From Cryomorphaceae bacterium (lineage in GTDB: Bacteria; Bacteroidota; Bacteroidia; Flavobacteriales; Schleiferiaceae), in contig JAFMBM010000007.1 in the NCBI GenBank assembly GCA_017858515.1, forward strand, positions 17,962-81,961: a stretch of DNA of 64,000 bases, in the 5' to 3' direction. This document shows positions 47,001 to 55,218 of this stretch, piece by piece. The position numbers and the translations under genes were made by a program. The notes beneath the pieces were generated by a model, which ran no database searches, was not told the origin of the DNA, and saw only the letters and a list, made by a program, of their open reading frames with translations. Position 1 is the first letter of the stretch, and every line of letters begins with the position of its first letter.

Positions 47001-49564
47001 GCGAAAAGCTAAAGCTCAGTTTCCCCTCACCCGACAAAGGAAGAGCTCTCGTTTGCATAGAAAATGGAACTCAAATTCTCGACAAATTCTGGGTGGATAC
47101 TCAAGCGGGTGAAACGAAAATTGAAATTCCACTCACCGGAGAAATGGCACCCAATGTTTATGCACATGTTAGCCTTATTCAACCGCATGCTCAAACAGAA
47201 AATGATAGACCCATTCGGATGTTTGGCATTATTCCCGTTTTGGTTGAAGATCCCAATACGCTGCTCAATCCAATTATAAAAACCGATGAAGTCTTCCGTC
47301 CCGAATCTGAGACTACTATTACCGTGAGTGAAGAAAAGGGTAAAGCCATGACATATACCTTGGCCATTGTAGATGAAGGGCTTCTAAGTTTAACCCGATT
47401 CAAAACCCCAGATCCTTGGAATCATTTTTACACTCGTGAAGCTCTTGGAGTGCGCACTTGGGATATGTATGATGAAGTAATTGGGGCTTTTACTTCAGGA
47501 ATGACAAAAGTTCTTGGAATTGGAGGAGACGATGAAGCAGCTGATCCTGGTAAGCAAAAAGCCATGCGTTTTAAACCCATGGTACACTATCTAGGTCCGT
47601 TCGAGTTAGCCGCAGGCAAATCGAAAAATCACAAAATTGCCATTCCAAATTACGTTGGAGCCGTTCGGGTGATGGTAGTTGCAGGTAAAAACAAAGCCTA
47701 TGGTAAAGCCCAAAAAGAGGTAGCCGTTCGCAGTCCAATTATGGTTTTGGGCACCTTGCCTAGAGTGCTTGGACCCAAAGAGAATGTGCGACTTCCTGTT
47801 AACGTCTTTGCAAATGAGGACGATGCAAAAACCGTTAACCTGAGCGTTAAAACCAATGGTTTGGTTAAGGTAGTTGGAAAGAAATCTACCCTACTTCAAT
47901 TCGATAAACCTGGAGAAAGCTTGGCTTATTTCGATTTAGCTACAGAGATGGAAATGGGAGTAGGGAAAATTACTATTGAAGCCAAAAGTGGAAATCATAG
48001 CGCCAAGTATGAAATAGAAATCGATGTGATGGCGCGCAACCCATCCCATACTGTGGTAATAGATACAGTACTAGAATCAGGAAAAAGTTGGAACCGAAGT
48101 TTCCAATATTTTGGTTTAAAAGGAAGTAACAGAGCCTTTGTGGAAGCATCTAAACTTCCAGCGATAAACCTAGAGGCACGGCTTTCTTATCTCATGGCCT
48201 ATCCACACGGATGCGTTGAACAGATTACCTCAACGGTTTTCCCTCAAATCTACTTGAACAAACTAATGGATCTTACCGCAGAACAGCGAATGGAGATCGA
48301 TCGGAACGTAAAGCATGTTCTAAACCAGTACCGTAACTATCAGATTTCATCGGGAGCATTAGCCTATTGGCCCGGATCAAATTATTCGAGCGACTGGGGT
48401 ACCAATTATGCGGGCCATTTTATGCTTGAAGCAGAAGAACTGGGTTATGCACTACCGGCTGGACTGAAATCTCAGTGGATTCAATATCAAAAGAATGCCG
48501 CTCGTCAATGGGGACGTGGTGAGGAGAAAAACCACAATTATAATCAGCGGATTCAAGCGTATCGACTGTATACTCTTGCTAAAGCAGGTAAAGCCGAATT
48601 TGGTGCAATGAATGCTCTCAAAGCTCTTTCAAACCTAGATATTTCAGCTCGTTGGATGCTCGCTCTAGCCTATATCGATGCTGGTCAGAAGGAAGTAGCT
48701 TCTAGTGTTATTAAAGAGGCAGTACGCTCGATTCCAACTTATACCGAACTTTCGTATTCCTATGGTTCGAATGTGAGGGATGAGGCATTTGTTCTTCGCG
48801 TTTTAATTGATTTAGATTTAAAAACAGATGCAGCCAAACTGGCCCAAGGCTTGGCCAAGGAGCTCGGAAGCTCTCGTTGGTATAGCACTCAAACGGTGGC
48901 TTTTAGCCTTAGTTCTCTTTCATACTATTTGGGCGAAAACTCAAAAGATCAGGGACTAAAAGTAGATTTTACGCAGAATGGAAAGAAAAAAACCATTGAA
49001 ACCGCAAAGTCTTTGGTTCAAGAAAAGCTACCGAATAAGGAGTTAAAATCATCCTTCCAACTAAAAAACAACTCAACACAGCCGATCTATGCTCGACTCC
49101 TTATTTCGGGCCGATCGGTAGAAGGACTAGAAAAAAGAATAGCCAGCAATCTTAAGATGGAAGTAAAATACCTAGACAACAATAATTCCCCTATAGACGT
49201 AACTAAGTTGAAAATGGGAACCGACTTTATTGCCGAAGTACGAATTGTAAATCCAGGGCAACGCGGACATTACAGCGAAATGGCACTCACACAAATTTTC
49301 CCTTCAGGCTGGGAAATCATGAATCCACGCATGATGGGAAATGAGAATACCGGAAATAGTCTGCCTACTTATCAAGATGTTAGAGACGATAGAGTATTGA
49401 CTTATTTCAATCTTAATTCAGGAAATTCTACGGTCTATCGCATTCGTCTAAATGCCACCTACGAGGGACGTTTCTACCTGCCAGCCGTGCACTGTTCTGC
49501 AATGTATGATGACGAGATTAACGCCCTCGAACCCGGAAAATGGGTGGAAGTTATTCAACCTTAA
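44036..49564 (+). CDS. Bacterial alpha-2-macroglobulin lipoprotein with thioester motif
   Basis: Giant protease-trapping lipoprotein, 1842 residues from the ATG at 44036 (the track uses a TTG 30 bases earlier). The signal ends in a lipobox (LILSLSSC), so it should be membrane-anchored in the periplasm or on the outer membrane. The body is a series of MG-type beta-sandwich domains, including a MG2-like 'GYIYGERGVWRPGDSLYLS' segment and a bait-like region. The thioester motif CVEQ is in PHGCVEQITS at about residue 1393, followed by an alpha-helical complement-like domain. Bacterial members are thought to trap invading proteases and covalently bind them. pbpC follows after 31 bases, the same pairing as yfhM-pbpC of E. 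coli. Intact along 5.5 kb. Confidence 0.95.
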   Translation: MNRLPSLPYFLLLVLILSLSSCKDSMQKPEMDPAFGEFISAYTSGVISSKDAILIQLASPYQGELKTSEALPSNLLTFKPEIEGQLFWLDDRSLKFVPAAPMPANEIYNASFKLSKLVETPSHLETFRFQFQIIEQGLSVYTNGLEVKDLADLSQMKLSGYIRFSDQIELESISKAFKAEQNGKELKVKIQNSIDRNFEFSIDNIERGEKRSQLLLSWNIGLNPKDLKGSETFDIPSISDFEVTKVQVENGADPFVKISFSDPILESSVEGMISIEDTEELKHRVELNSIFIYPGTRLQGARLLTIKGEIQNIAGKPMGQEYSESLLFEIEKPNVRIVGDKNIIPTQDEGLLFPFEAVSLKGVDVYITKVFSNNILQYLQTNSSYDDSYYLNRVGRHIYRKHIDLRKANPSNLYTWQRYNIDLSEIIQADPGAFYEVDIRFSKSDGLYKCDETANNQTTLQETNEGWISDGDYFVDDYWDGYEYDWEEYENPCNSAYYSPYKNRAKKMVMASNLGVTAKMGSDDKLMVAVTDLLTAKSVSGASVKVYDFQQQLIKETQTNSQGFAEVNCNREPFVVLASSSQGKTYLKVNEGNALSLSKFEVSGGRVQKGIKGYIYGERGVWRPGDSLYLSFILEDEKKILPSNHPVKMEMRNPMGQLVSSIVKTSSVDGFYDFRTATDKEAPTGEYQLNISVGNRNYSKMIRIETVKPNRLKIDFDFGKTIAGSNELKGTLFAQWLHGAKASKLKADVEMSLRPKKTSFEDYPNYHFDNSIKGNYQSSEIQVFKGALNEEGKQLITVDIRDYKEGAPGMLKASFNTKVYEPGGNFSVDFHSIDYAPYERFAGMRIPESNLWGNALETEVKHTIEIASVKASGKAGDARSLKVKVYKINYRWWYDRYDGEEYNYLNSSDYNEIISEDIGLTNGKGKFPMEISNQNYGRYLIHVEDPETGHSAAQFVYFDWPYWMRANRQDSEASTLLGMSSDKDNYKVGEKLKLSFPSPDKGRALVCIENGTQILDKFWVDTQAGETKIEIPLTGEMAPNVYAHVSLIQPHAQTENDRPIRMFGIIPVLVEDPNTLLNPIIKTDEVFRPESETTITVSEEKGKAMTYTLAIVDEGLLSLTRFKTPDPWNHFYTREALGVRTWDMYDEVIGAFTSGMTKVLGIGGDDEAADPGKQKAMRFKPMVHYLGPFELAAGKSKNHKIAIPNYVGAVRVMVVAGKNKAYGKAQKEVAVRSPIMVLGTLPRVLGPKENVRLPVNVFANEDDAKTVNLSVKTNGLVKVVGKKSTLLQFDKPGESLAYFDLATEMEMGVGKITIEAKSGNHSAKYEIEIDVMARNPSHTVVIDTVLESGKSWNRSFQYFGLKGSNRAFVEASKLPAINLEARLSYLMAYPHGCVEQITSTVFPQIYLNKLMDLTAEQRMEIDRNVKHVLNQYRNYQISSGALAYWPGSNYSSDWGTNYAGHFMLEAEELGYALPAGLKSQWIQYQKNAARQWGRGEEKNHNYNQRIQAYRLYTLAKAGKAEFGAMNALKALSNLDISARWMLALAYIDAGQKEVASSVIKEAVRSIPTYTELSYSYGSNVRDEAFVLRVLIDLDLKTDAAKLAQGLAKELGSSRWYSTQTVAFSLSSLSYYLGENSKDQGLKVDFTQNGKKKTIETAKSLVQEKLPNKELKSSFQLKNNSTQPIYARLLISGRSVEGLEKRIASNLKMEVKYLDNNNSPIDVTKLKMGTDFIAEVRIVNPGQRGHYSEMALTQIFPSGWEIMNPRMMGNENTGNSLPTYQDVRDDRVLTYFNLNSGNSTVYRIRLNATYEGRFYLPAVHCSAMYDDEINALEPGKWVEVIQP

Positions 49565-49595
49565 GAAGAACATCCCACTCGAAGCGCAATAGACT

Positions 49596-51923
49596 GTGGT
49601 TAAAATAGCGATTGGAAAAAAATGGAAAAGGGCAATGCTTGGCGTTGCCCTTTTCAGTCTGTTGACAGCCTGGTTCTTCTGTCTTCCAGACACTCTTTTC
49701 AACACCCCATCTAGCACTGTTATTTTGGATGCCTCTGGTCAACTACTCGCAGCACAGATTGCTCCCGACGGTCAGTGGCGTTTCAACAGTGAAGATTCTG
49801 TTCCTTCTAAATTCGAGCAATGTATTTTAATCTATGAAGACCGAGATTTCTATTCGCATCTTGGCATCGACTTTAGTGCACTCGCAAGAGCCTTTTGGCA
49901 AAATATTCGAAACCAAAGCATTGTAAGTGGAGCCAGTACGATTAGCATGCAAACCATGCGAATGGCTCGGAATAAAAGAAAGCGAACCTATTGGCAGAAA
50001 TCTATCGAAATAGCTTGGGCACTTCGGGCTGAGCTCAAATACACAAAAGCTGAAATACTGAAACTCTATTGTGCAAATGCACCCTTTGGTGGAAATGTAG
50101 TTGGATTGGAAACTGCTTCATGGCGCTATTACGACAAGCCTTCCAAGGAATTGAGTTGGGCTGAAAGTGCGGCCCTAGCCGTTTTACCCAATGCTCCAGG
50201 AATGATATTCCCAGGCAGAAATCCAGCCGAATTCTTACGAAAGAGAAATTCACTTTTACTCCGTCTTCAAAAACTAGAGATCATTGACAATCAAACCTAT
50301 GAACTCGCTCTCTTAGAACCGCTTCCCTCTGCCCCTCTTCCTTTACCCATCCATTCGCATCATCTTTTATCTGAGGCAACGAAATCGCAAAATGGAAAGC
50401 TAATCCACACTAGCATACGAATCGACTATCATAAAGAAGCCAGCCGTATTGTAGAATCACGACTGCTTGAACTGAATAAAAACAAAATCTACAACGCGGC
50501 CATTCTCATTAGTAACACAGCCACTGGGGAAGTTTTGGCTTATATTGGAAACGGACTTATTTCTTCCTCTAATGGTTTGGCGAATGATATGATTCAAACA
50601 CCCAGAAGTTCGGGTTCTATTCTCAAGCCCTTCCTTTATGGTGCCATGTTGGAAAGTGCGGCCATTACTCCGCGCAGCCTTATTCCTGATATCCCTACCC
50701 AATATGCGGGATTTGCGCCCAAAAACTACGACGAAGAGTACGATGGCGTGGTGCCTGCCGAAGAAGCTTTGGCTCGTTCTTTAAATATTCCTGCCGTACA
50801 TATGCTTAAGGACTATGGAATCCCCCTCTTTCATAAAAAACTAAAAGATATCGGATTAACTACCCTTTCATTTCCGCCTTCCCATTATGGATTGAGCTTG
50901 ATACTTGGAGGTGCCGAAGTCAAGCTTTGGGATCTTGTGAATGCCTATCGCGCTATTGGTTCTAGACTATTAGTCTCAAATGAAAACCAGCTCTACTCCC
51001 ATTTGCATTATGAAGCGACTAAAGATTTGAAAACAAGTGCCTATTCCTTTTCAAAATCTGTTTCTTGGTCTATGCTGGAAGCCATGGCCTTGGTGAATAG
51101 GCCTGAGGAAAGAGCCAGCTGGGAGTTATTCGGAGGACAGCAAAAAATAGCATGGAAAACAGGTACGAGTTACGGATTTCGCGATGCTTGGGCCGTAGGT
51201 GTTAGTCCGAAATTTACAGTTGGAGTTTGGGTTGGAAATGCTAGTGGGGAAGGAAGACCCGGAATTACAGGCCTCAATGCGGCAGCCCCTATTCTATTTG
51301 ACGTATTTAATTCTCTGCCTTCTAGCGATTGGTTTAAGGCTCCAGTATCTGAACTGGCCTCAGTGGATCTCTGTGTGAATAGCGGAATGAGAGCCTCCAA
51401 AAACTGTGCGAGTATTGCAAAATATGAGATTCCAAAGGAGTGTCTCAAAACTTCCTCCTGCACTTACTGTTATGTCGAACATCTAGACCAAACTCGAAGG
51501 TTTCGAGTAAATACAAACTGTTATCCTCAAGGAGAAATAATCCATGAATCGAGGTTTGAATTGCCGCCTTTGCAAGCCTGGTTTTACAGACAAAAAACAG
51601 CTTTTTATAAAGAAAAAGCACCTTGGCATCCGAACTGTAATAACCAAACCGAAACCCAAGCCATTCAACTTATTTATCCGAGAAATCATTCCTCTATCTT
51701 CATTCCTAGAGAGCTCAACGGAGTGCAAGAAAACGTCGTTCTAAAGGCGGCTCATTTTCGAAGAGATGCCCAAATACATTGGCACTTAAACGACGAATAC
51801 CTTGGAATTACTCAAAACTTCCACCATATGGAAATACAAGTACCCGAAGGAAAATACCTGCTTACCCTAATAGATGAACTTGGACTGGAGCACGCTCAAT
51901 GGATAGTAATAAGGGAGCGGTAG
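49596..51923 (+). CDS. pbpC: Penicillin-binding protein 1C
   Basis: Bifunctional peptidoglycan synthase, 775 residues from a GTG start (ATG at 49632 possible), anchored by one N-terminal helix (AMLGVALFSLLTAWFFC). The glycosyltransferase domain has the catalytic Glu in YEDRDFYSHLGID and the further motif SGASTISMQTMRM. The transpeptidase domain has SxxK in SGSILKPFLYG, SxN in RSLNIPAVH and KTGTSYGFRDAW. A C-terminal PBP1C-specific domain (about residues 680-775) is present. It is paired with the macroglobulin gene, as in other Gram-negatives; the pair is thought to repair and defend the wall at breaches. Convergent with the broken FGE gene, with no gap between the ends. Confidence 0.96.
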   Translation: MVKIAIGKKWKRAMLGVALFSLLTAWFFCLPDTLFNTPSSTVILDASGQLLAAQIAPDGQWRFNSEDSVPSKFEQCILIYEDRDFYSHLGIDFSALARAFWQNIRNQSIVSGASTISMQTMRMARNKRKRTYWQKSIEIAWALRAELKYTKAEILKLYCANAPFGGNVVGLETASWRYYDKPSKELSWAESAALAVLPNAPGMIFPGRNPAEFLRKRNSLLLRLQKLEIIDNQTYELALLEPLPSAPLPLPIHSHHLLSEATKSQNGKLIHTSIRIDYHKEASRIVESRLLELNKNKIYNAAILISNTATGEVLAYIGNGLISSSNGLANDMIQTPRSSGSILKPFLYGAMLESAAITPRSLIPDIPTQYAGFAPKNYDEEYDGVVPAEEALARSLNIPAVHMLKDYGIPLFHKKLKDIGLTTLSFPPSHYGLSLILGGAEVKLWDLVNAYRAIGSRLLVSNENQLYSHLHYEATKDLKTSAYSFSKSVSWSMLEAMALVNRPEERASWELFGGQQKIAWKTGTSYGFRDAWAVGVSPKFTVGVWVGNASGEGRPGITGLNAAAPILFDVFNSLPSSDWFKAPVSELASVDLCVNSGMRASKNCASIAKYEIPKECLKTSSCTYCYVEHLDQTRRFRVNTNCYPQGEIIHESRFELPPLQAWFYRQKTAFYKEKAPWHPNCNNQTETQAIQLIYPRNHSSIFIPRELNGVQENVVLKAAHFRRDAQIHWHLNDEYLGITQNFHHMEIQVPEGKYLLTLIDELGLEHAQWIVIRER

Positions 51924-53018
51924 CTATGGATTAGACGGCTCTATATCTTTCACACATCGGAAACCGGTATGACTCATTCCTGTGTCATACATACTTCCTT
52001 CCCTTCCGCTAGGCTTATAGTTTGAACAGTACTGTTCGCTGCAAATAAATGAACCACCTTTGATTACATGCTTCACAGCTAAAGGATCATTCGGGTCCTT
52101 CGTCTCTTTCGGACCTTTTGGATTTACCTCGGTGGTAGTATGACAGTTGTTCTCAAAATCTTCTACCTCGTAGAAATCAGAACACAACTCCCAAACATTT
52201 CCTATCATATCATACAATCCTTTCGCATTGGCCGGAAAAGATTTTACCGGAGCGGTTCCCGTAAATCCGTCAGAGCCCTGATTCTCATTGGGAAATGATC
52301 CCTGGAAATAATTCGCCAAGTATTTTCCATTCGGACTCAACTCATCGCCCCATGCAAATTCAGTATGTTCTCCAATCGGTCTGGCTGCCCTTTCCCATTC
52401 GGCCTCTGTGGGCAATCTTTTGCCCGCCCATTTCGCAAAAGCCTCCGCATCTTCATAGGCAATATGCACAACCAGATGGTTCTCCAATCCTTCTAAATCG
52501 CTATTGGGCCCTTGCGGATGCTGCCAATTGGCACCAATTACCCATCGCCACCAAACTGAATAATTGTCTAAGGGAACAGGATAAGAAGGTGGACTAAAGA
52601 CGAATGATCCCGGTTGAAGATCTTGTTCTAAAGGCTTGGGCGTTCTTGGAGCCAATTGCTTTTTCAATTCCTCCCAAACTACCGGGCGCTCCGTTACGTT
52701 CGATAGCCCGTGGCCTCTACAAAATCCCTAAATTGAGCATTGGTTACTTCGGTCTCATCCATCCAGAAACCATCAACCACTACTTCGTGAATGGGCATGG
52801 CATCGTGTGTATTACTCTGAAACTTCGCTCCCATTTTTATACTTTCCACCTTCTATATACACCATTCCTTTGGGTCAATCGGTAGGTAGGTTCGATGAAT
52901 TCTGCTCAAACGAAGAGGAATCATGTTGTGTCTTTGGCTCGGGTGGAGTGCAGGAAACATTCACTAAAAAGAGAACAAGCAAAGAAGATAATGAAGAAAT
53001 GCGGCAGAATAGATGCAT
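51924..53018 (-). pseudogene. Broken gene: formylglycine-generating-enzyme (SUMF1) family lipoprotein
   Basis: The track lists only the last 247 codons. Upstream, in other frames, I find the rest. ATG at 53018 begins a lipoprotein signal (SSLLVLFLVNVSC), followed by a TGA at 52875-52877 just before KGMVYIEGGKYKNGSE. A frameshift near 52820 leads to NTHDAMPIHEVVVDGFWMDE. A second frameshift near 52696 (a base lost between GYRT and TERPVVW) joins the track ORF. The catalytic domain keeps the Cys pair in FICSEQYCSNY and the final MSHTGFRCV, the true FGE signature, so the ancestor probably oxidised sulfatase Cys to formylglycine. No sulfatase gene is in the window. Three independent lesions make function unlikely. 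Confidence 0.85.
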
Positions 53019-53082
53019 GGAAACAATTGGAAAGTGTAGCGAACAAAACTAAAACAAAGATCTTCCATTCTTTTATCGTAAT

Positions 53083-53090
53083 ATTGCAAT
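53083..53090. promoter_or_regulatory. Palindrome ATTGCAAT before arsR (possible ArsR site)
   Basis: A perfect 8-base palindrome sits 16 bases before the arsR start, next to TAATATTG (one mismatch from the -7 consensus). ArsR repressors usually bind palindromes over their own promoter. Short and unsupported by comparison, hence low confidence. Confidence 0.3.
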
Positions 53091-53106
53091 GAATTAAAGT
53101 ATTGCC

Positions 53107-53442
53107 ATGGGCTTAACAAAAACCGATCTTTTTACGGAAAGACAGAACCAGCTCGCTAAATGGGCCAAGGTTATGGGTCATCCTGCACGAATTGCCATTA
53201 TCGACTTTCTTCTCCACACCAAAGCCTGTATTAATGGCGATCTAGTAGACGAACTAGGCTTGGCACAAGCTACCATCAGTCAGCATTTACGTGAGTTGAA
53301 GGAGGTAGGACTAATACAAGGCACCATTGAGGGAACGCGAGTAAATTATTGTATCCACACTGAAAACTGGAATGCCATGTCGGATGCTTTTCACGAACTA
53401 TTTGTGCATTCTCCTTCCGACAAGAACCGCCAATGCTGCTAA
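53107..53442 (+). CDS. arsR: ArsR family transcriptional repressor
   Basis: Winged-helix repressor of 111 residues that should release DNA on binding arsenite. The wHTH core reads AKVMGHPARIAIIDFLL, then LGLAQATISQHLRELKEVGL and GTRVNYCIH. Candidate metal-binding Cys residues are in HTKACINGDL, YCIH and the C-terminal NRQCC. The usual ELCVCD loop of the classical type is absent, so sensing would use a different Cys set. It is the first gene of an arsR-arsM-arsenate reductase operon (18-base gap to arsM), which supports arsenic as the inducer. Confidence 0.9.
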   Translation: MGLTKTDLFTERQNQLAKWAKVMGHPARIAIIDFLLHTKACINGDLVDELGLAQATISQHLRELKEVGLIQGTIEGTRVNYCIHTENWNAMSDAFHELFVHSPSDKNRQCC

Positions 53443-53460
53443 TCCAATAAAACAACAATT

Positions 53461-54351
53461 ATGAAATCAACTGAAAGAGAACTAAAAGAGATTGTCCGTC
53501 AGAAGTATGCTGAAATAGCTCAAAAAGGCATAGACGAAAATGCCAGCTCATGTTGTGGCGCTACACCCAATAGCAATAAGGTCTATTCGATTATGATGGA
53601 TGATTACTCTGAACTAAAAGGCTATGCAAAAGAGGCCGACTTAGGATTGGGTTGTGGACTTCCGACTGCCTTCGCTCAGATTAAAAAGGGCGATACCGTC
53701 ATTGATTTGGGCTCCGGTGCAGGCAATGATTGCTTTGTTGCAAGGCACGAAACGGGCCCAGAAGGCAAAGTAATTGGCATAGACTTTACGCCCATTATGA
53801 TTCAAAAAGCAAGAGAAAACGCCGAACGCCTTGGCCTTCACAATGTTGAATTTCGAGAGGGCGATATTGAGCATATGCCTGTAAATGATGCCATTGCCGA
53901 CGTGGTGGTGAGCAACTGTGTTCTAAATCTAGTTCCCAATAAAAGCAATGTCTTAAAAGAAATCTTCCGTGTCTTAAAGCCAGGTGGTCACTTTAGTATT
54001 TCTGACATTGTTTTGGTTGGACAACTTCCTGAGGGCTTGAAAAACGATGCGGAAATGTATGCTGGCTGTGTGGCCGGGGCTATTCAGAAAGAAGAATACC
54101 TTCAATTCATTAGCGATACGGGTTTTGAAAACATCGCCTTACTCAAAGAAAAAACCATCCTTCTACCAGATGATTTACTTACGCACTATCTCAACGAAGA
54201 AGAAATAGCACAATTCCAAAAAGGGAATACGGGTATTTACAGTGTGAGTGTTTTTGCCCGTAAACCAGGCAATAAGCCCAAGCTAAACCTTGAGATGTTA
54301 TCGGAGGTAAAGTCTCAAAATCAATGTGCTCCTAATTCAGGCTGCTGCTAA
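53461..54351 (+). CDS. arsM: Arsenite S-adenosylmethionine methyltransferase ArsM
   Basis: Cytoplasmic enzyme that methylates trivalent arsenic with SAM, giving methylated and eventually volatile species. The SAM site is DTVIDLGSGAGNDCFVA, with ADVVVSNCVLNLVPN and FRVLKPGGHFSISDIVL downstream. Arsenic-binding Cys residues are visible in SCCGATP, SNCVLNL and YAGCVAGAI, the expected set for ArsM; the C-terminus is NSGCC. At 296 residues it has normal length. It sits between arsR and the reductase gene with gaps of 18 and 12 bases. Confident. Confidence 0.95.
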   Translation: MKSTERELKEIVRQKYAEIAQKGIDENASSCCGATPNSNKVYSIMMDDYSELKGYAKEADLGLGCGLPTAFAQIKKGDTVIDLGSGAGNDCFVARHETGPEGKVIGIDFTPIMIQKARENAERLGLHNVEFREGDIEHMPVNDAIADVVVSNCVLNLVPNKSNVLKEIFRVLKPGGHFSISDIVLVGQLPEGLKNDAEMYAGCVAGAIQKEEYLQFISDTGFENIALLKEKTILLPDDLLTHYLNEEEIAQFQKGNTGIYSVSVFARKPGNKPKLNLEMLSEVKSQNQCAPNSGCC

Positions 54352-54363
54352 ATCTTATTGCAA

Positions 54364-55098
54364 ATGAAGAACCTAAAATGGCTTTTGATTGGCGCTATTG
54401 CTCTTTTCTCCTTCCAAATTAAAACAACTTCCACCTTTGACTTAAACCATGAAACAGTTGCTATGGAAAACAGATTGTTCGCTGAAATTGAAGACTATAT
54501 TTCTGATTTCCCATCAGACACGAGCACTATTCCTCCTGAACGCCGTCAAGTTCTTCGTGAAATTACGCGCTATGCCGAGGAGGGTCTAGAAAAGAATCAA
54601 GACGTAAAACTCACTTTCATCTGTACACACAATAGCAGAAGAAGCCATCTTGCTCAGATCTGGACTGCCGTTGCAGCCAATTACTATGGCTTGGGGGAAT
54701 CTATTTCTTCCTATTCGGGAGGAACGGAGACTACGGCTTTTAACCCAAGAGCCGTTGCAGCACTTCAAAGAGCTGGACTACAATTAAACAGCCAAGACCA
54801 TTCGACTAATCCCAGGTATTCTGTGCGTTTCTCAGAAGATGGAAATTCATTGGATTGTTTTTCAAAAAAGTACTCAGATGAGTCGAACCCACAAAGCGGT
54901 TTTGCAGCCATTTTGACTTGCTCACACGCAGATGAAAGCTGTCCGATTGTTAGCGGTGCGGAAGCTAGAATTGCCATTCCATATGTTGATCCAAAGGTAT
55001 CGGATGGTAGCCCAGAAGAAGTGTCGACCTACGATGCCCGATGCAGACAAATCGCACAAGAAATGTTCTATTGGGTAAGCAAGATTCAAAGGAAATAA
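54364..55098 (+). CDS. Arsenate reductase / low-molecular-weight tyrosine phosphatase-like protein with N-terminal hydrophobic segment
   Basis: Probably reduces arsenate to arsenite for the neighbouring ArsM. The phosphatase-loop Cys is in TFICTHNSRRSHLAQI (CX5R), and later Cys residues in LTCSHADESCPIV and DARCRQIA could relay oxidation. Bacteroidota reductases of this type are about 200 residues. This one, from the ATG at 54364, has 244 and starts with LKWLLIGAIALFSFQI, a signal-like or anchor helix. That would place the enzyme in the membrane or periplasm, which is odd; an internal start at the ATG near 54463 would give a cytoplasmic form of normal length. Operon context supports the arsenic role. 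Confidence 0.85.
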   Translation: MKNLKWLLIGAIALFSFQIKTTSTFDLNHETVAMENRLFAEIEDYISDFPSDTSTIPPERRQVLREITRYAEEGLEKNQDVKLTFICTHNSRRSHLAQIWTAVAANYYGLGESISSYSGGTETTAFNPRAVAALQRAGLQLNSQDHSTNPRYSVRFSEDGNSLDCFSKKYSDESNPQSGFAAILTCSHADESCPIVSGAEARIAIPYVDPKVSDGSPEEVSTYDARCRQIAQEMFYWVSKIQRK

Positions 55099-55110
55099 TC
55101 TACTCAAACT

Positions 55111-55140
55111 AAAGGGGCTCTCCTTCTAAACAGCCCCTTT
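55111..55140 (+). terminator. Intrinsic terminator-like hairpin after the arsenic operon
   Basis: Stem AAAGGGGCT / AGCCCCTTT with a 12-base loop, 13 bases after the stop codon of the reductase gene. The trailing T run is only three bases, so termination may be incomplete. Confidence 0.7.
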
Positions 55141-55218
55141 ATCCTCTGCATTTGGTGCAATGAAAAAAGCGCAGAATTATTTAGATTCACCTTGAAATTG
55201 TAACCAACCGAATTCAAC

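Noticed and set aside
52604-53092. Plus-strand ORFs opposite the broken FGE gene
   Set aside because: The minus strand shows recognisable FGE motifs in all three frames; the plus ORFs have no family features.
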